Of a stretch of DNA of 64,000 nucleotides, positions 33,751 to 42,429 are shown piece by piece. Position numbers and translations under genes: made by a program. Location of the stretch: NCBI GenBank assembly GCA_012269745.1, contig JAAXJR010000030.1, positions 121,762 through 185,761 on the forward strand. The letters are read 5' to 3'. This DNA is from Flavobacteriales bacterium. GTDB lineage: Bacteria; Bacteroidota; Bacteroidia; Flavobacteriales; Schleiferiaceae. Each line of letters begins with the position of its first letter. The stretch's first letter is position 1. The notes beneath the pieces were generated by a model. It had not been told where the DNA came from. It made no database searches and saw only the letters and a list, made by a program, of their open reading frames with translations.

Positions 33751-36066
33751 TTAAAAGGCAAAACTTGCGCTAATCGTCGGCATTATTGGCAATTGATTCA
33801 CACGCTCAGCTGCGGTACGATCGTAATAGAAAATATTCGCTCTGTTGTAGATGTTCGTCGCTCCAAAAGTCACTTCCAAAGCACCTGCCTCGAGATTAGT
33901 AGAGTACTTCAAAGACGCATCTAGTCTATGATAGGTTGGTAGACGCTTGCTGTTAAGCTCGCCATAAAGTACACTAGGGTCGCCATTTGCTGTGGTGTAA
34001 TCAAAATCGATATCAGGGTTTCCAATAGGATCTAAGAAATCAATCCCAGGATAATACCCCTGTGTTGGAGTGAATGGGAAGCCCGTTCCTAGATTCCAAC
34101 GAACTGATAAAAACCACTTTTCCTCCTTGCCTAACTTCGCATTACCCACAAGGTTGACGTTGTGGCGGCGGTCAAAATTTGGGTTATACACTTGAATGCC
34201 ATCATCGCGGGTCACCTTACTCCAAGCATATACTGCCCATAGGTAATAACGACCTTGTTCGTATTTAACAACGGCATCGTATCCATAGGCCAGACCGCGC
34301 TCCACGATAAAATCTTTGCGCAGAATCTCAGGACGGTCGCTGTATACAGGTATATCGTCGTAGAGCTTATTTCTGTTGATGTTCGTGATCTGAGAGAAGT
34401 CCTTAACGTAGGATTCAAGATTGATATCCCAGTGCTTGCCCAAATCATATTCGAACCCTGCCACACCGTGGGCAGCCTTCTGTAATTTTGAGGTGATCGG
34501 GCGATCTCTAAAGGATGAAGGAAGATCTGTAGCACCACTCAAAAAACCGTAGAACAAGTTGACTACATCGCGGTCAGAGTTGGCCGCAACAAGGTTTTGG
34601 CTGTATCGACCACCGGAGGCCTTAAAGCGGAAATCTTCGGTGATGTTGTATTTCAAACCTAGGCGCGGCTCAATACTCAGCTCAGAAAGAGAACCGTAGT
34701 AGTGCAAACGCAAACCTGGCTCAAGCACCAAAAGCGGCGTAACCTTTCGGTAGTTAAAATAACCGCCAAGCTCTGTGGTATTCTCCTCTTGGTTGAGCTG
34801 CAAGCCTAAGGAATTCGTAAAATCGAAACGCGTATTGTAGCCAATGAGGTCAATTCCATACTTGATCTCATCTGCTTTGCCTAAGAAATAGGTGAAATCC
34901 AATCCACCGTTGAATCCGTTGATGCGCGAACTACGCGGTTGGTCCGGGTTTTCAGTGCTTTGAATAAAGTAAGAACTCTGTGCAAAATCACCTTCAATCA
35001 GGGTTGCTGAAGCAGGAGGAACTACTAAGAAATTCACACCATAGCCTGAGCTGTTCCACTGAATGCCTTGTGCACTATCAAGCATTACCGCATCTGTAAA
35101 GTTGAATGCCTTAGCACTTAGCTTCGAACCGGACGAATTCTGCGTGGTAAATTTCCCGTAAATATCATTAAAGGTGAAGGGTAGTCCCCCGAATCGAGTC
35201 TCCACATACGGATAGAAAATAGGCGCTGCCTGACGAAGATAAGAGGTCTTACCGCTGACAAATAAGCTGTTATTCGCCAAACCGTTCTCGTCACGCTTTC
35301 CTATGGGAGCCTCCACAAGTAACTTACTCATGTAAGTCGAGGCATAGCCCTTTGCTTTGAACTCTGAACGATTACCGTCTCTGGTACTAATATCCATTAC
35401 TGAAGAGTTACGCGAACCGTACTGCGCGCCAAAGCCGGCCGTGTAGACTTTCGCATCTTGCAACACGTCGGTATCGAAAACTGAAAAGAAACCGATGCTG
35501 TGGAATGGGTTGTAGATAATCATTCCATCGAGTAGTACAAGGTTTTGGATGGGCGCACCACCACGAATGTACAATTGGCCACCCTGATCACCGGTAGTTA
35601 CTACCCCTGGCAATACAGCTAATGCTTTCATCAAATCTGGATCACCACCTGCCGAGAAAGTCTCAATGTTCTTCGGGTTAAGGCTCACTACCGCAGTATT
35701 TACCTTGGTCTTGCGTTGCAAACGGGCAACATTGATGTCCACTGTATTGAGCATCTGAGTGCTCTCCTCCAAATAGACCTTCACTGAAGCAGGTTTGTTC
35801 TTGAAAACGCGTGTCTCTACCGTGGCTGTTTCATAGCCAAGAAAGCTTACTGAGACCGTTTTTGCGCCTACCGGAACATCTGAAATCTGGAAATACCCGT
35901 TAAAATCAGTGGTCGCCCCTAGTCTATCCTCTTCGATGACAATGTTCGCATATGGTACGGGAGCACCGCCATCTTTTTCATAAACGAAACCACGCAGGAT
36001 GTTGCCTTGGGCAGAAGCTTGAAGGGTAAAAAGGGCAAGAAATAGGAGTAGGAAAAGTTTTCTCAT
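33751..36066 (-). CDS. TonB-dependent outer membrane receptor with carboxypeptidase-like N-domain
   Basis: A 771-aa receptor. Signal peptide 1-19 (MRKLFLLLFLALFTLQASA) is followed by a carboxypeptidase-regulatory-like beta-sandwich (about 24-105: RGFVYEKDGGAPVPYANIVIEE, GYFQISDVPVGAKTVSVSFLGYE). A TonB plug comes next (about 120-230: LPGVVTTGDQGGQLYIRGGAPIQNLVLLDGMIIYNP), then a 22-strand-type barrel ending in PTISASFAF with terminal Phe. It imports an unknown substrate using the proton motive force. No SusD gene is adjacent, so it is not a classical polysaccharide-utilisation pair. It stands between holA and pyrG on the same strand. Confidence 0.93.
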   Translation of the reverse strand: MRKLFLLLFLALFTLQASAQGNILRGFVYEKDGGAPVPYANIVIEEDRLGATTDFNGYFQISDVPVGAKTVSVSFLGYETATVETRVFKNKPASVKVYLEESTQMLNTVDINVARLQRKTKVNTAVVSLNPKNIETFSAGGDPDLMKALAVLPGVVTTGDQGGQLYIRGGAPIQNLVLLDGMIIYNPFHSIGFFSVFDTDVLQDAKVYTAGFGAQYGSRNSSVMDISTRDGNRSEFKAKGYASTYMSKLLVEAPIGKRDENGLANNSLFVSGKTSYLRQAAPIFYPYVETRFGGLPFTFNDIYGKFTTQNSSGSKLSAKAFNFTDAVMLDSAQGIQWNSSGYGVNFLVVPPASATLIEGDFAQSSYFIQSTENPDQPRSSRINGFNGGLDFTYFLGKADEIKYGIDLIGYNTRFDFTNSLGLQLNQEENTTELGGYFNYRKVTPLLVLEPGLRLHYYGSLSELSIEPRLGLKYNITEDFRFKASGGRYSQNLVAANSDRDVVNLFYGFLSGATDLPSSFRDRPITSKLQKAAHGVAGFEYDLGKHWDINLESYVKDFSQITNINRNKLYDDIPVYSDRPEILRKDFIVERGLAYGYDAVVKYEQGRYYLWAVYAWSKVTRDDGIQVYNPNFDRRHNVNLVGNAKLGKEEKWFLSVRWNLGTGFPFTPTQGYYPGIDFLDPIGNPDIDFDYTTANGDPSVLYGELNSKRLPTYHRLDASLKYSTNLEAGALEVTFGATNIYNRANIFYYDRTAAERVNQLPIMPTISASFAF

Positions 36067-36095
36067 CTGTATTGTAGGTCAAGTAAATGTACGGA

Positions 36096-37109
36096 CTAGA
36101 GCGCACATTTGATGAGCCATTCGCGCAAGTGCTCGTACTCGTTTGAACTAGATGGGATCACTCCCTTGCACTTGCGGTCAAATTCCAGCAATTCTGCCAA
36201 CATATTGTGGGCGTGTGCAGGACTGTAATGACGTGCCGCCGCCGAAAACTGCTTTAGAAAATACGGGTGCACTTTGAGCGCCGAAGCAATCTGTTTCTCC
36301 GGCTTGCCCTTCATGCTGTGGTATTGAATGAGGTTGTTCACGAAGTTGAACAAGATCCCCGTGATCATTTGTACCGGGTGCTCTTTCGGGTTTTTGGAGA
36401 AATAGTGGACAATTTTAAACGCCTTCGCCATTTCTCTATGCGCTATTGCGGCCACCAATTCAAAGTTGTTGTAATCCTTCGAGATGCCTATGTGACGCTC
36501 AATATCTTCAGGGGTCAGCTGTCTGTTCTCCCCCATGGCGACATCGAGCTTATCCACTTCTTTGAACAATCGGCTCAGATCTGTACCCACCTGTTCTGCC
36601 ATGGCAGCTACCACTGCAGTCCCCGCATGAAATCCTTTAGCACTCAACTGGCCTTCCAACCATGGAATGACTTGGTAGTCGCGCAGCGGATCGCTCTCCA
36701 AGAATACCGTTTTAGCCTTGATGGCTTTCCCGGCTTTTGAGCGTTTGTCCAGCTTCTTGTGCATGTGCCCGAAGGCAAGGATTGTGGAAGGCTGCGGTTG
36801 CTCAAGGTAGCCGGAGAGTAATTCCCAGTCCGCAGCCTTGAGGTGCTGCGCCTCTTTCACCAAGACCACCATTTTATCACTCATCATTGGAAAGCGCTTG
36901 GCCTCCTCTAAAATTTGGAGCATGTTGGTGTCCTTGCCGTATAGCACGGTTTGATTGAAGCTACGCTCGGCCTCATCTAGCGCGTTGTGCTCAATGTAGT
37001 CCAACAACTGTTGAGCATAGAATGGCTCCTCTCCTGCAAAGAAGTAGACTGGAGCATAGTTGCCCGCTTTTAAATCTCGTAAGATGCCGTCGAAGGAATT
37101 AGCCGCCAT
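36096..37109 (-). CDS. holA: DNA polymerase III subunit delta (HolA)
   Basis: HolA opens the sliding clamp as part of the clamp loader. The 337-aa protein has APVYFFAGEEPFYAQQLLDYIE near the N-terminus (cf. the LLxGEExF motif), KMVVLVKEAQHL and ASTILAFGHMHKKLDKRSK-like segments of the AAA+ fold, EVDKLDVAMGENRQLTPEDIERHIG, and a helical C-terminal collar. It follows rlmH by 7 bases on the same strand, so it is read in an rlmH-holA operon. Low sequence conservation is normal for HolA, but the overall pattern is clear. Confidence 0.92.
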   Translation of the reverse strand: MAANSFDGILRDLKAGNYAPVYFFAGEEPFYAQQLLDYIEHNALDEAERSFNQTVLYGKDTNMLQILEEAKRFPMMSDKMVVLVKEAQHLKAADWELLSGYLEQPQPSTILAFGHMHKKLDKRSKAGKAIKAKTVFLESDPLRDYQVIPWLEGQLSAKGFHAGTAVVAAMAEQVGTDLSRLFKEVDKLDVAMGENRQLTPEDIERHIGISKDYNNFELVAAIAHREMAKAFKIVHYFSKNPKEHPVQMITGILFNFVNNLIQYHSMKGKPEKQIASALKVHPYFLKQFSAAARHYSPAHAHNMLAELLEFDRKCKGVIPSSSNEYEHLREWLIKCAL

Positions 37110-37116
37110 ATTTCTA

Positions 37117-37590
37117 TTAATCGTTGTGGTACGGTTCTCCTCGCAATATCGTCATTGCGCGGTAAAGTTGTTCCAAGAAAATGACGCGAATGAGCTGGTG
37201 CGAGGTGGTCATTTTGCTCATGGAAAGCTTCGCATTTGCACGTTCGTACATTGACGGCGCAAAGCCGAAGGCACCTCCTACAATAAAGACCAATCGTTTG
37301 GGACCAGCATTGCGCCACTTTTGGATCTGGTTAGCGAACCCTCTGCTGTGGTATTCTTTACCTTTTTCATCGAGTAGAACTACTGTATCTGTGGGCTCTA
37401 AAAATTTCTCATACACTGCGGCTTCGGCCTCTTTGAGTGCTTCTGGACTCATTTTGCCGCCTCCTTTCACATCGGGCAGTGCGTGAAATTCGGTTTTTTG
37501 GTAGTGTTTCAATCGCTTCAAAAAGACGTTCATTCCGTCCTCTATCCAGCGTTCAGAAGTTTTACCAATAACGAGAAATACAATCTTCAT
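37117..37590 (-). CDS. rlmH: 23S rRNA (pseudouridine-1915 N3)-methyltransferase RlmH
   Basis: RlmH methylates pseudouridine 1915 in helix 69 of 23S rRNA on assembled 70S ribosomes. The 157-aa length is typical. Seen are KIVFLVIGKTSERWIEDGMNVFLKRLKHY, LDEKGKEYHSRGFANQIQKW, LVFIVGGAFGFAPSMYERA (SAM-binding knot) and MTTSHQLIRVIFLEQLYRAMTILRGEPYHND at the end. ATG 37590 was chosen over the longer frame to 37617. It is divergent from nadC across a 56-base gap. Confidence 0.96.
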   Translation of the reverse strand: MKIVFLVIGKTSERWIEDGMNVFLKRLKHYQKTEFHALPDVKGGGKMSPEALKEAEAAVYEKFLEPTDTVVLLDEKGKEYHSRGFANQIQKWRNAGPKRLVFIVGGAFGFAPSMYERANAKLSMSKMTTSHQLIRVIFLEQLYRAMTILRGEPYHND

Positions 37591-37646
37591 AGCACGGGCA
37601 AAGATGCTAACTTGCAAGCAGACTCTACCAAAGAGTTGAGCAATTT

Positions 37647-38513
37647 ATGACTTCAAGAAATTGGACCCCAGATTTTAGCGCACTCCAACCTTCCTTTGAT
37701 CTAGCAATAGCAGAGGATATTGGCGATGGAGATCACAGTGCACTGAGCTGCTTGGACGGTCAAAAACGGGGGAAAGCTCGTTTGCTCATCAAGGAAAAAG
37801 GGGTTATTGCAGGCGTCGCCCTTGCCGAGCACCTTTTTAAATACATTGATCCCTCAGCCGAAATCTCCGTGTATATCAAGGACGGCAGTACTATTGAACC
37901 CGGAGATATTGTCCTAGAAGTGGAAGGCAATGCCATCAAATTATTGCAATCTGAGCGATTAGTGTTGAATTACATGCAGCGTCTTTCAGGGATTGCAACC
38001 AGCGCTTCACACTACGCAGCAATGGTCGCACATACTAAGTGTACCGTTCTGGACACGCGGAAAACCACGCCGGGATTGCGCATTTTAGAGAAGTGGGCCG
38101 TGCAGTTGGGCGGCGGCGGCAATCACCGCATGGGTTTGTACGATATGATCATGCTCAAGGACAACCATATTGACTTCGCTGGGGGCATCGTCCCTGCTGT
38201 AGAACGTGTTCGCGACTACCTAGAATCCAAGAACAAAGACCTGAAAATAGAAGTCGAAACTAGAGATCTAAACGAGGTGCTAGAGGCACTTGAGGCAGGG
38301 GCAGACCGCATCATGTTGGACAATTTCACCCCGGAGCAAACCAAAGAAGCAGTAGCTCTAATTGGCGACGCGTCTGAGACGGAAAGCAGCGGCGGTATTA
38401 CAGAAGAAACTCTCGTGAGCTACGCAGAATGTGGAGTAGATTTCATCAGTATTGGTGCACTTACCCATCAAATTGCTAGTTTAGACATGTCTTTAAAGGC
38501 TATAGAAGAATAA
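37647..38513 (+). CDS. nadC: Nicotinate-nucleotide pyrophosphorylase (carboxylating), NadC
   Basis: NadC converts quinolinate and PRPP to nicotinate mononucleotide in de novo NAD synthesis. The 288-aa protein has EDIGDGDHSA near the start, ERLVLNYMQRLSGIAT, the PRPP/quinolinate-binding TRKTTPGLRILEKWAVQLGGG and HRMGLYDMIMLKDNHI, EVETRDLNEVLEAL, and ESSGGITEETLVSYAECGVDFISIGALTH. All are diagnostic. The stop codon overlaps the next start by one base (TAATG). nadA and nadB are not in the window. Confidence 0.97.
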   Translation: MTSRNWTPDFSALQPSFDLAIAEDIGDGDHSALSCLDGQKRGKARLLIKEKGVIAGVALAEHLFKYIDPSAEISVYIKDGSTIEPGDIVLEVEGNAIKLLQSERLVLNYMQRLSGIATSASHYAAMVAHTKCTVLDTRKTTPGLRILEKWAVQLGGGGNHRMGLYDMIMLKDNHIDFAGGIVPAVERVRDYLESKNKDLKIEVETRDLNEVLEALEAGADRIMLDNFTPEQTKEAVALIGDASETESSGGITEETLVSYAECGVDFISIGALTHQIASLDMSLKAIEE

Positions 38514-39430
38514 TGAGTCCAGTTTTTAAGCCCATTTATGGAGCCCTGCGCAACACGCTAAGTCGTGTTAAACCTCCGTTTTTTGACGGCTTATCACTTT
38601 GGGATGTTTTATATTTCTTCTTTCAGGGCATTTACGAAGGAGCCATTTCAACGCGCGCGGGCTCAGTGAGCTTCAGCTTCTTCTTGGCGCTCTTCCCCGG
38701 CATCATCTTTATTTTCACGCTGATTGCCTACCTCCCTATTGATACGTTCCAGACGGAATTATTCGCTGTTTTAGGCGATGTGCTTCCACCATCAACGCAC
38801 GATATGGCCTTTGATGCCATAGAGGATATTTTGACTATCAAGCGCGGTGGACTTTTGTCGGTGACCTTCATTGCCGCCATGCTTTTTGCAACTAATGGCA
38901 CGCTTTCTTTGGTGTCCAATTTGGGCATCAGCTACAACATCAGCGACGTCAAAAATTTCTGGCTGCAGTACCTCAGTGCCTTTCTACTCACTATTGCACT
39001 CACTGTTTTGATCCTTGTGGCACTTGTCGCCTTAATCTTCTCGCAAGGCTTTACCGGTTGGCTCGCGGACCAAGGCTACATATTAGAATACAGCGCAACC
39101 ATCATCTATTGGGTCCGATTGCTTGTGCTATTAACTACCATTTTAGTCGGCATATCCCTCGTCTACAACTACGGCCCTGTCCGTGGCACCGACTGGCGAT
39201 TCATCAGCCCGGGGTCCATCCTCGCTACCGTACTCATCATTCTTTCATCCAATGGATTCGGGTACTACGTCGAGAATTTCTCGACCTACAACAAATTCTA
39301 TGGCTCCATCGGGACCTTGCTGATTATGCTCCTATGGATCTACGTGAATGCCTTTGGTCTAATCATCGGCTTCGAACTTAATGCTAGCGTCAGCGGTGCC
39401 AAGCACGACAGAGAATTAAAGAACTCCTGA
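38513..39430 (+). CDS. YihY/BrkB-family inner membrane protein
   Basis: A 305-aa polytopic membrane protein with six hydrophobic helices. Family signs are RAGSVSFSFFLALFPGIIFIF, TLSLVSNLGISYNISD-like after the long periplasmic loop, YNYGPVRGTDWRFISPGSILATVL and FYGSIGTLLIMLLWIYVNAFGLIIGFELNA. YihY proteins were once called ribonuclease BN in error; the real function is unknown. It is coupled to nadC by a one-base overlap and followed one base later by the DUF2147 gene. Confidence 0.9.
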   Translation: MSPVFKPIYGALRNTLSRVKPPFFDGLSLWDVLYFFFQGIYEGAISTRAGSVSFSFFLALFPGIIFIFTLIAYLPIDTFQTELFAVLGDVLPPSTHDMAFDAIEDILTIKRGGLLSVTFIAAMLFATNGTLSLVSNLGISYNISDVKNFWLQYLSAFLLTIALTVLILVALVALIFSQGFTGWLADQGYILEYSATIIYWVRLLVLLTTILVGISLVYNYGPVRGTDWRFISPGSILATVLIILSSNGFGYYVENFSTYNKFYGSIGTLLIMLLWIYVNAFGLIIGFELNASVSGAKHDRELKNS

Positions 39431-39431
39431 T

Positions 39432-39863
39432 ATGAAAAAGTGGCTTCTTCTTTTAAGCCTATTCTTTGGACTTCAATCCTTTGCACAAAATGAAATTTTA
39501 GGACTTTGGTACAACGACATCAAATCGTCCAAAATTGAAATCTACAAGGAAAATGGCACGTACCACGGCCGCATCGTTTGGCTCGAAGACCCTGCCAATT
39601 CCGACGGCTCCACTCCGCGTGTGGATGAGTTCAATGAAGACCCTAAGCTGGAAAAACGCCCCTTAATGAACCTCGTCATTTTAAAGGACCTCAAGTGGAA
39701 TGCTGAAGACAAAGAATGGCAAGAGGGCACTATTTATGACCCCAACAACGGAAAAACTTACGAGTGCTATTGCCTTATGCAAGAAGACGGCACCTTGTAC
39801 TTCAAAGGTTATGTTTTAGGCATTACTTGGCTGGGAAGAAGCACTGTTTGGACCAGGAATTAG
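39432..39863 (+). CDS. Secreted DUF2147 protein
   Basis: A 143-aa exported protein: signal peptide 1-18 (MKKWLLLLSLFFGLQSFAQ), then a DUF2147 domain with LGLWYNDIKSSKIEIYKENG, YHGRIVWLEDPANSDGS, LMNLVILKDLKWNAEDKEWQEG and IYDPNNGKTYECY. The fold is a lipocalin-like barrel; its ligand is unknown. It is the last gene of the nadC operon and is followed by a very strong palindromic terminator. Confidence 0.9.
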   Translation: MKKWLLLLSLFFGLQSFAQNEILGLWYNDIKSSKIEIYKENGTYHGRIVWLEDPANSDGSTPRVDEFNEDPKLEKRPLMNLVILKDLKWNAEDKEWQEGTIYDPNNGKTYECYCLMQEDGTLYFKGYVLGITWLGRSTVWTRN

Positions 39864-39881
39864 TCGAAATTTTTACGCATT

Positions 39882-39916
39882 AAAAACCCCCGCGGGCTGC
39901 GCCCGCGGGGGTTTTT
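39882..39916. terminator. Strong bidirectional terminator (DUF2147 / T9SS gene)
   Basis: 16-bp stem AAAAACCCCCGCGGGC / GCCCGCGGGGGTTTTT with loop TGC, between convergent genes. Confidence 0.93.
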
Positions 39917-39934
39917 AGTTCAACTATTTTTCAA

Positions 39935-41209
39935 TTATCGCATGAGCGAGAACTGCTGGTACTTAACGTACTCTAATCCTTCTAGATCGCGGTAGATGAT
40001 TTTCGCGACATAGACACCTTCATAACAAGTCTTGTCTTCAAAGGTGCCGTCCCATCCGGTGTTGATATCCTTACTATAAAAGAGGATATTTCCCATACGG
40101 TTGTACACCTGCATTTCAAAGTAAGAGATAGCATTAGCCTTAACGATGTAGTAGTCGTTTTTCTCGTCACCGTTCGGCGTGAAAGCCGTTGGAGCAAACA
40201 CAGCAGCCACATCACGTGGATCGGTAAGTGTGTCACAATCTAGTGCAGTTACATACACAGTATCAAACGCTTCATACTTACAATATCCCGTGCTTACAAG
40301 AATGGTATCATCTGCATCAAAGGTTTCCTGGAAGTTAGGACCACTTTGGCTAAGTCCAGTTACAAGTGTATTCCAAGTGTAGGCAAAGTTGAAGGTCATC
40401 GTAGGACCGCCTGCCAATGAGATTGATGGTGCACTTGTTCCGGATGGAGCAACCTCACCTTCTACACAATCTACCCAACCGGTAGTACTTACTAACTCGT
40501 TAAAATCAAAGTTTTGTGCGAGTGTAGGGAAAGAAGCCGGATTCAAATGCGCCGACATGTACGTTTGGATATCACCTGAAGAGCGCTCTTCTGACCATAC
40601 ACGGTACTCATCAAACTCTGCATTTGCATATACCGGAGCTCCTGTAAAAAAGCTTAAACCATATCCGAGGTATGTCGATGCATTCGAAGTCACATCGCCT
40701 AAAGACATGTTCTTTGAAGTCTCAAAACCACCATCGATGTATAAGGTTGCTGTAGTTGTACCTCTGTTCCAAGTCAGGGCAACGTGGTGCCAAGAAGCGT
40801 CGTTAATATCCGTGATGTTTCCAGTCATGTTATCGAAACCTCCAATAGCATCTACGGCCCCAAAGCCTACATGACCCTGCTGATCTACGTAAATGGCCCA
40901 ACCTTGATTCGTTGCACTACGGTTGAATGCTAAATAGGTCAGCTGAGATACTGAATTCAAATTCACCCAGAACTCAACGGAAAAACTTGAGGTTCCAAAA
41001 GAAGTAAAAGTTGAATATGGAATCTCCAAATAGGTGGAAGTTCCGTTCATGGCAATAGCATTATTCGAAGGCGTTGAACGTGATACATTCACATTCACCA
41101 CGTCCGTAGGACATACCTCCCAGCTATCATCATCAACGCTTACGGTCATTACCTGCCCAAATGCGGCAGCCGAAAGAACGACCATTAAGAGTGAAAATAT
41201 TTTCTTCAT
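39935..41209 (-). CDS. Secreted LamG-domain protein with T9SS type B sorting domain
   Basis: A 424-aa protein: signal peptide 1-18 (MKKIFSLLMVVLSAAAFG), a LamG/concanavalin-like domain at about 48-230 (AIAMNGTSTYLEIPYSTF, FSVEFWVNLNS, SWHHVALTWNRGTTTATLYIDG, EFDEYRVWSEERS), a beta linker, and a C-terminal gliding/CHU_C-type sorting domain at about 335-424 (AVFAPTAFTPNGDEKNDYY, FEMQVYNRMGNILFYSKDINTGWDG, YEGVYVAKIIYRDLEG). The last part directs export by the type IX secretion system and attachment at the cell surface. The LamG domain likely binds glycans. It has its own -7 box 18 bases upstream. Confidence 0.92.
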   Translation of the reverse strand: MKKIFSLLMVVLSAAAFGQVMTVSVDDDSWEVCPTDVVNVNVSRSTPSNNAIAMNGTSTYLEIPYSTFTSFGTSSFSVEFWVNLNSVSQLTYLAFNRSATNQGWAIYVDQQGHVGFGAVDAIGGFDNMTGNITDINDASWHHVALTWNRGTTTATLYIDGGFETSKNMSLGDVTSNASTYLGYGLSFFTGAPVYANAEFDEYRVWSEERSSGDIQTYMSAHLNPASFPTLAQNFDFNELVSTTGWVDCVEGEVAPSGTSAPSISLAGGPTMTFNFAYTWNTLVTGLSQSGPNFQETFDADDTILVSTGYCKYEAFDTVYVTALDCDTLTDPRDVAAVFAPTAFTPNGDEKNDYYIVKANAISYFEMQVYNRMGNILFYSKDINTGWDGTFEDKTCYEGVYVAKIIYRDLEGLEYVKYQQFSLMR

Positions 41210-41227
41210 TTATCGCGACTTGTGTTC

Positions 41228-41235
41228 CAAAAATA
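41228..41235 (-). promoter_or_regulatory. -7 box TATTTTTG of the LamG/T9SS gene
   Basis: Exact TANNTTTG match on the minus strand, 18 bases before ATG 41209, in the 29-base gap after the PLP decarboxylase-like gene. It makes this gene at least partly independent of that operon. Confidence 0.6.
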
Positions 41236-41238
41236 AGA

Positions 41239-42429
41239 TTAATAATTGATTGTGGTGCGCTCACTCCAAATAGAGGAATGTACACCATCAAAAGCGATAC
41301 ATTTAGGCACGGTTCTCGAGCAATGACGGGACCATAATGCATAGGTGTTGGCACCTGTTCCATTAATACTCAACCAATTTCCTTCAGCAGTCGTAGCGGG
41401 AAGCATTGCTCCATGCGCGAGGTAATCGCCCGCAAAACACAAAGGACCTGCAATATCAAAGCTGCTTTTTTCTCCTTGTACAAACTCACCCGTATCGTTC
41501 CATACTTCTAATGCAAATGGACGGGCTTTTGTGTAGGCATCGCGCATGAAAAAGTCAGCACCAAGATGAATAAAGACGCGACTTTCGTCCAATACATATT
41601 CGATACGTGAGAGGGCAAAACCTGCCTCTGCATGGACCCATTGCCCAAATTCAGTAACAAGTTTGTACTGAGAATCGGCAAAAACTTCATGGACAATAGC
41701 ACCGTATTCGGCCATACGGGTACGATCTGAGAGGGGTTCTGACGGTAGACCCCCACCAATATCTAAAGTGTGAATCTTTCCAGAGGATGTAGCGTTAATT
41801 TCATCGGCCAAGGCCTTCAAAGCTTCTAAAGCTCCCCGTTGCACCTCAAGGTCTTTCATCTGAGAGCCACTGTGCATATGCAAGGCGCTTACAGGATGGG
41901 CCAGAGCGGCATTAATTATCTCTTGCTTGCTGGAAATGGCAACGCCAAATTTGCTCTCGTTGCGGCTCACATCGAACATCTCTGGTGCACCGGTGTGTAC
42001 TTGTGGATTCACTCGTATACCTATGGTACACGTTGCTTCTGAAGGGAATCGATTCAACTCCCCAATGGAATTCACATTGACGAGCATGTCGGTTAGTCCT
42101 GAAACACAATCTATCTCACTACGAGTCTTTACAGGAGAATCAAAGACAATTTTCGAGGGCGCACAACCTGCGGCCATGGCCATATTTACTTCCTCTATCG
42201 AGGCAGCCTCTAAACCATATCCTAATCCAACCAGATGCTTTAACATCTGAGGATGTGGATTCGTTTTTATTGCAATGGCATGTAAAGTCTCGCTCGGAAA
42301 ACTCTTGGCGAGATATTGCAATCGTTCTTCAAGCAAAGGCAAATGAGCAACAATGAGACTGGTGTCCTGCTCATTAATCTGCCCCTTTACTCCGGCAATT
42401 ACTTTAGATATATCTGAATTGGAGATCAA
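41239..42429 (-). CDS. PLP-dependent fold-type III decarboxylase-like protein (diverged)
   Basis: A 396-aa protein of the ornithine/diaminopimelate decarboxylase superfamily. The PLP-binding lysine is in HAIAIKTNPHP (near residue 54), followed by GYGLEAASIEEV, HMHSGSQ, the phosphate-binding DIGGGLP, and GPLCFAGDYLAHG, which keeps the catalytic Cys and Asp of the family's GPxCxSGD motif. Two features diverge: the usual EPGR reads EFGQW, and the usual GAY...SxFN reads GANTYALWSRHCSR. It is probably a decarboxylase with a changed substrate pocket; the substrate is unknown. It overlaps the upstream PLP gene by four bases (ATGA). Confidence 0.75.
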   Translation of the reverse strand: MISNSDISKVIAGVKGQINEQDTSLIVAHLPLLEERLQYLAKSFPSETLHAIAIKTNPHPQMLKHLVGLGYGLEAASIEEVNMAMAAGCAPSKIVFDSPVKTRSEIDCVSGLTDMLVNVNSIGELNRFPSEATCTIGIRVNPQVHTGAPEMFDVSRNESKFGVAISSKQEIINAALAHPVSALHMHSGSQMKDLEVQRGALEALKALADEINATSSGKIHTLDIGGGLPSEPLSDRTRMAEYGAIVHEVFADSQYKLVTEFGQWVHAEAGFALSRIEYVLDESRVFIHLGADFFMRDAYTKARPFALEVWNDTGEFVQGEKSSFDIAGPLCFAGDYLAHGAMLPATTAEGNWLSINGTGANTYALWSRHCSRTVPKCIAFDGVHSSIWSERTTINY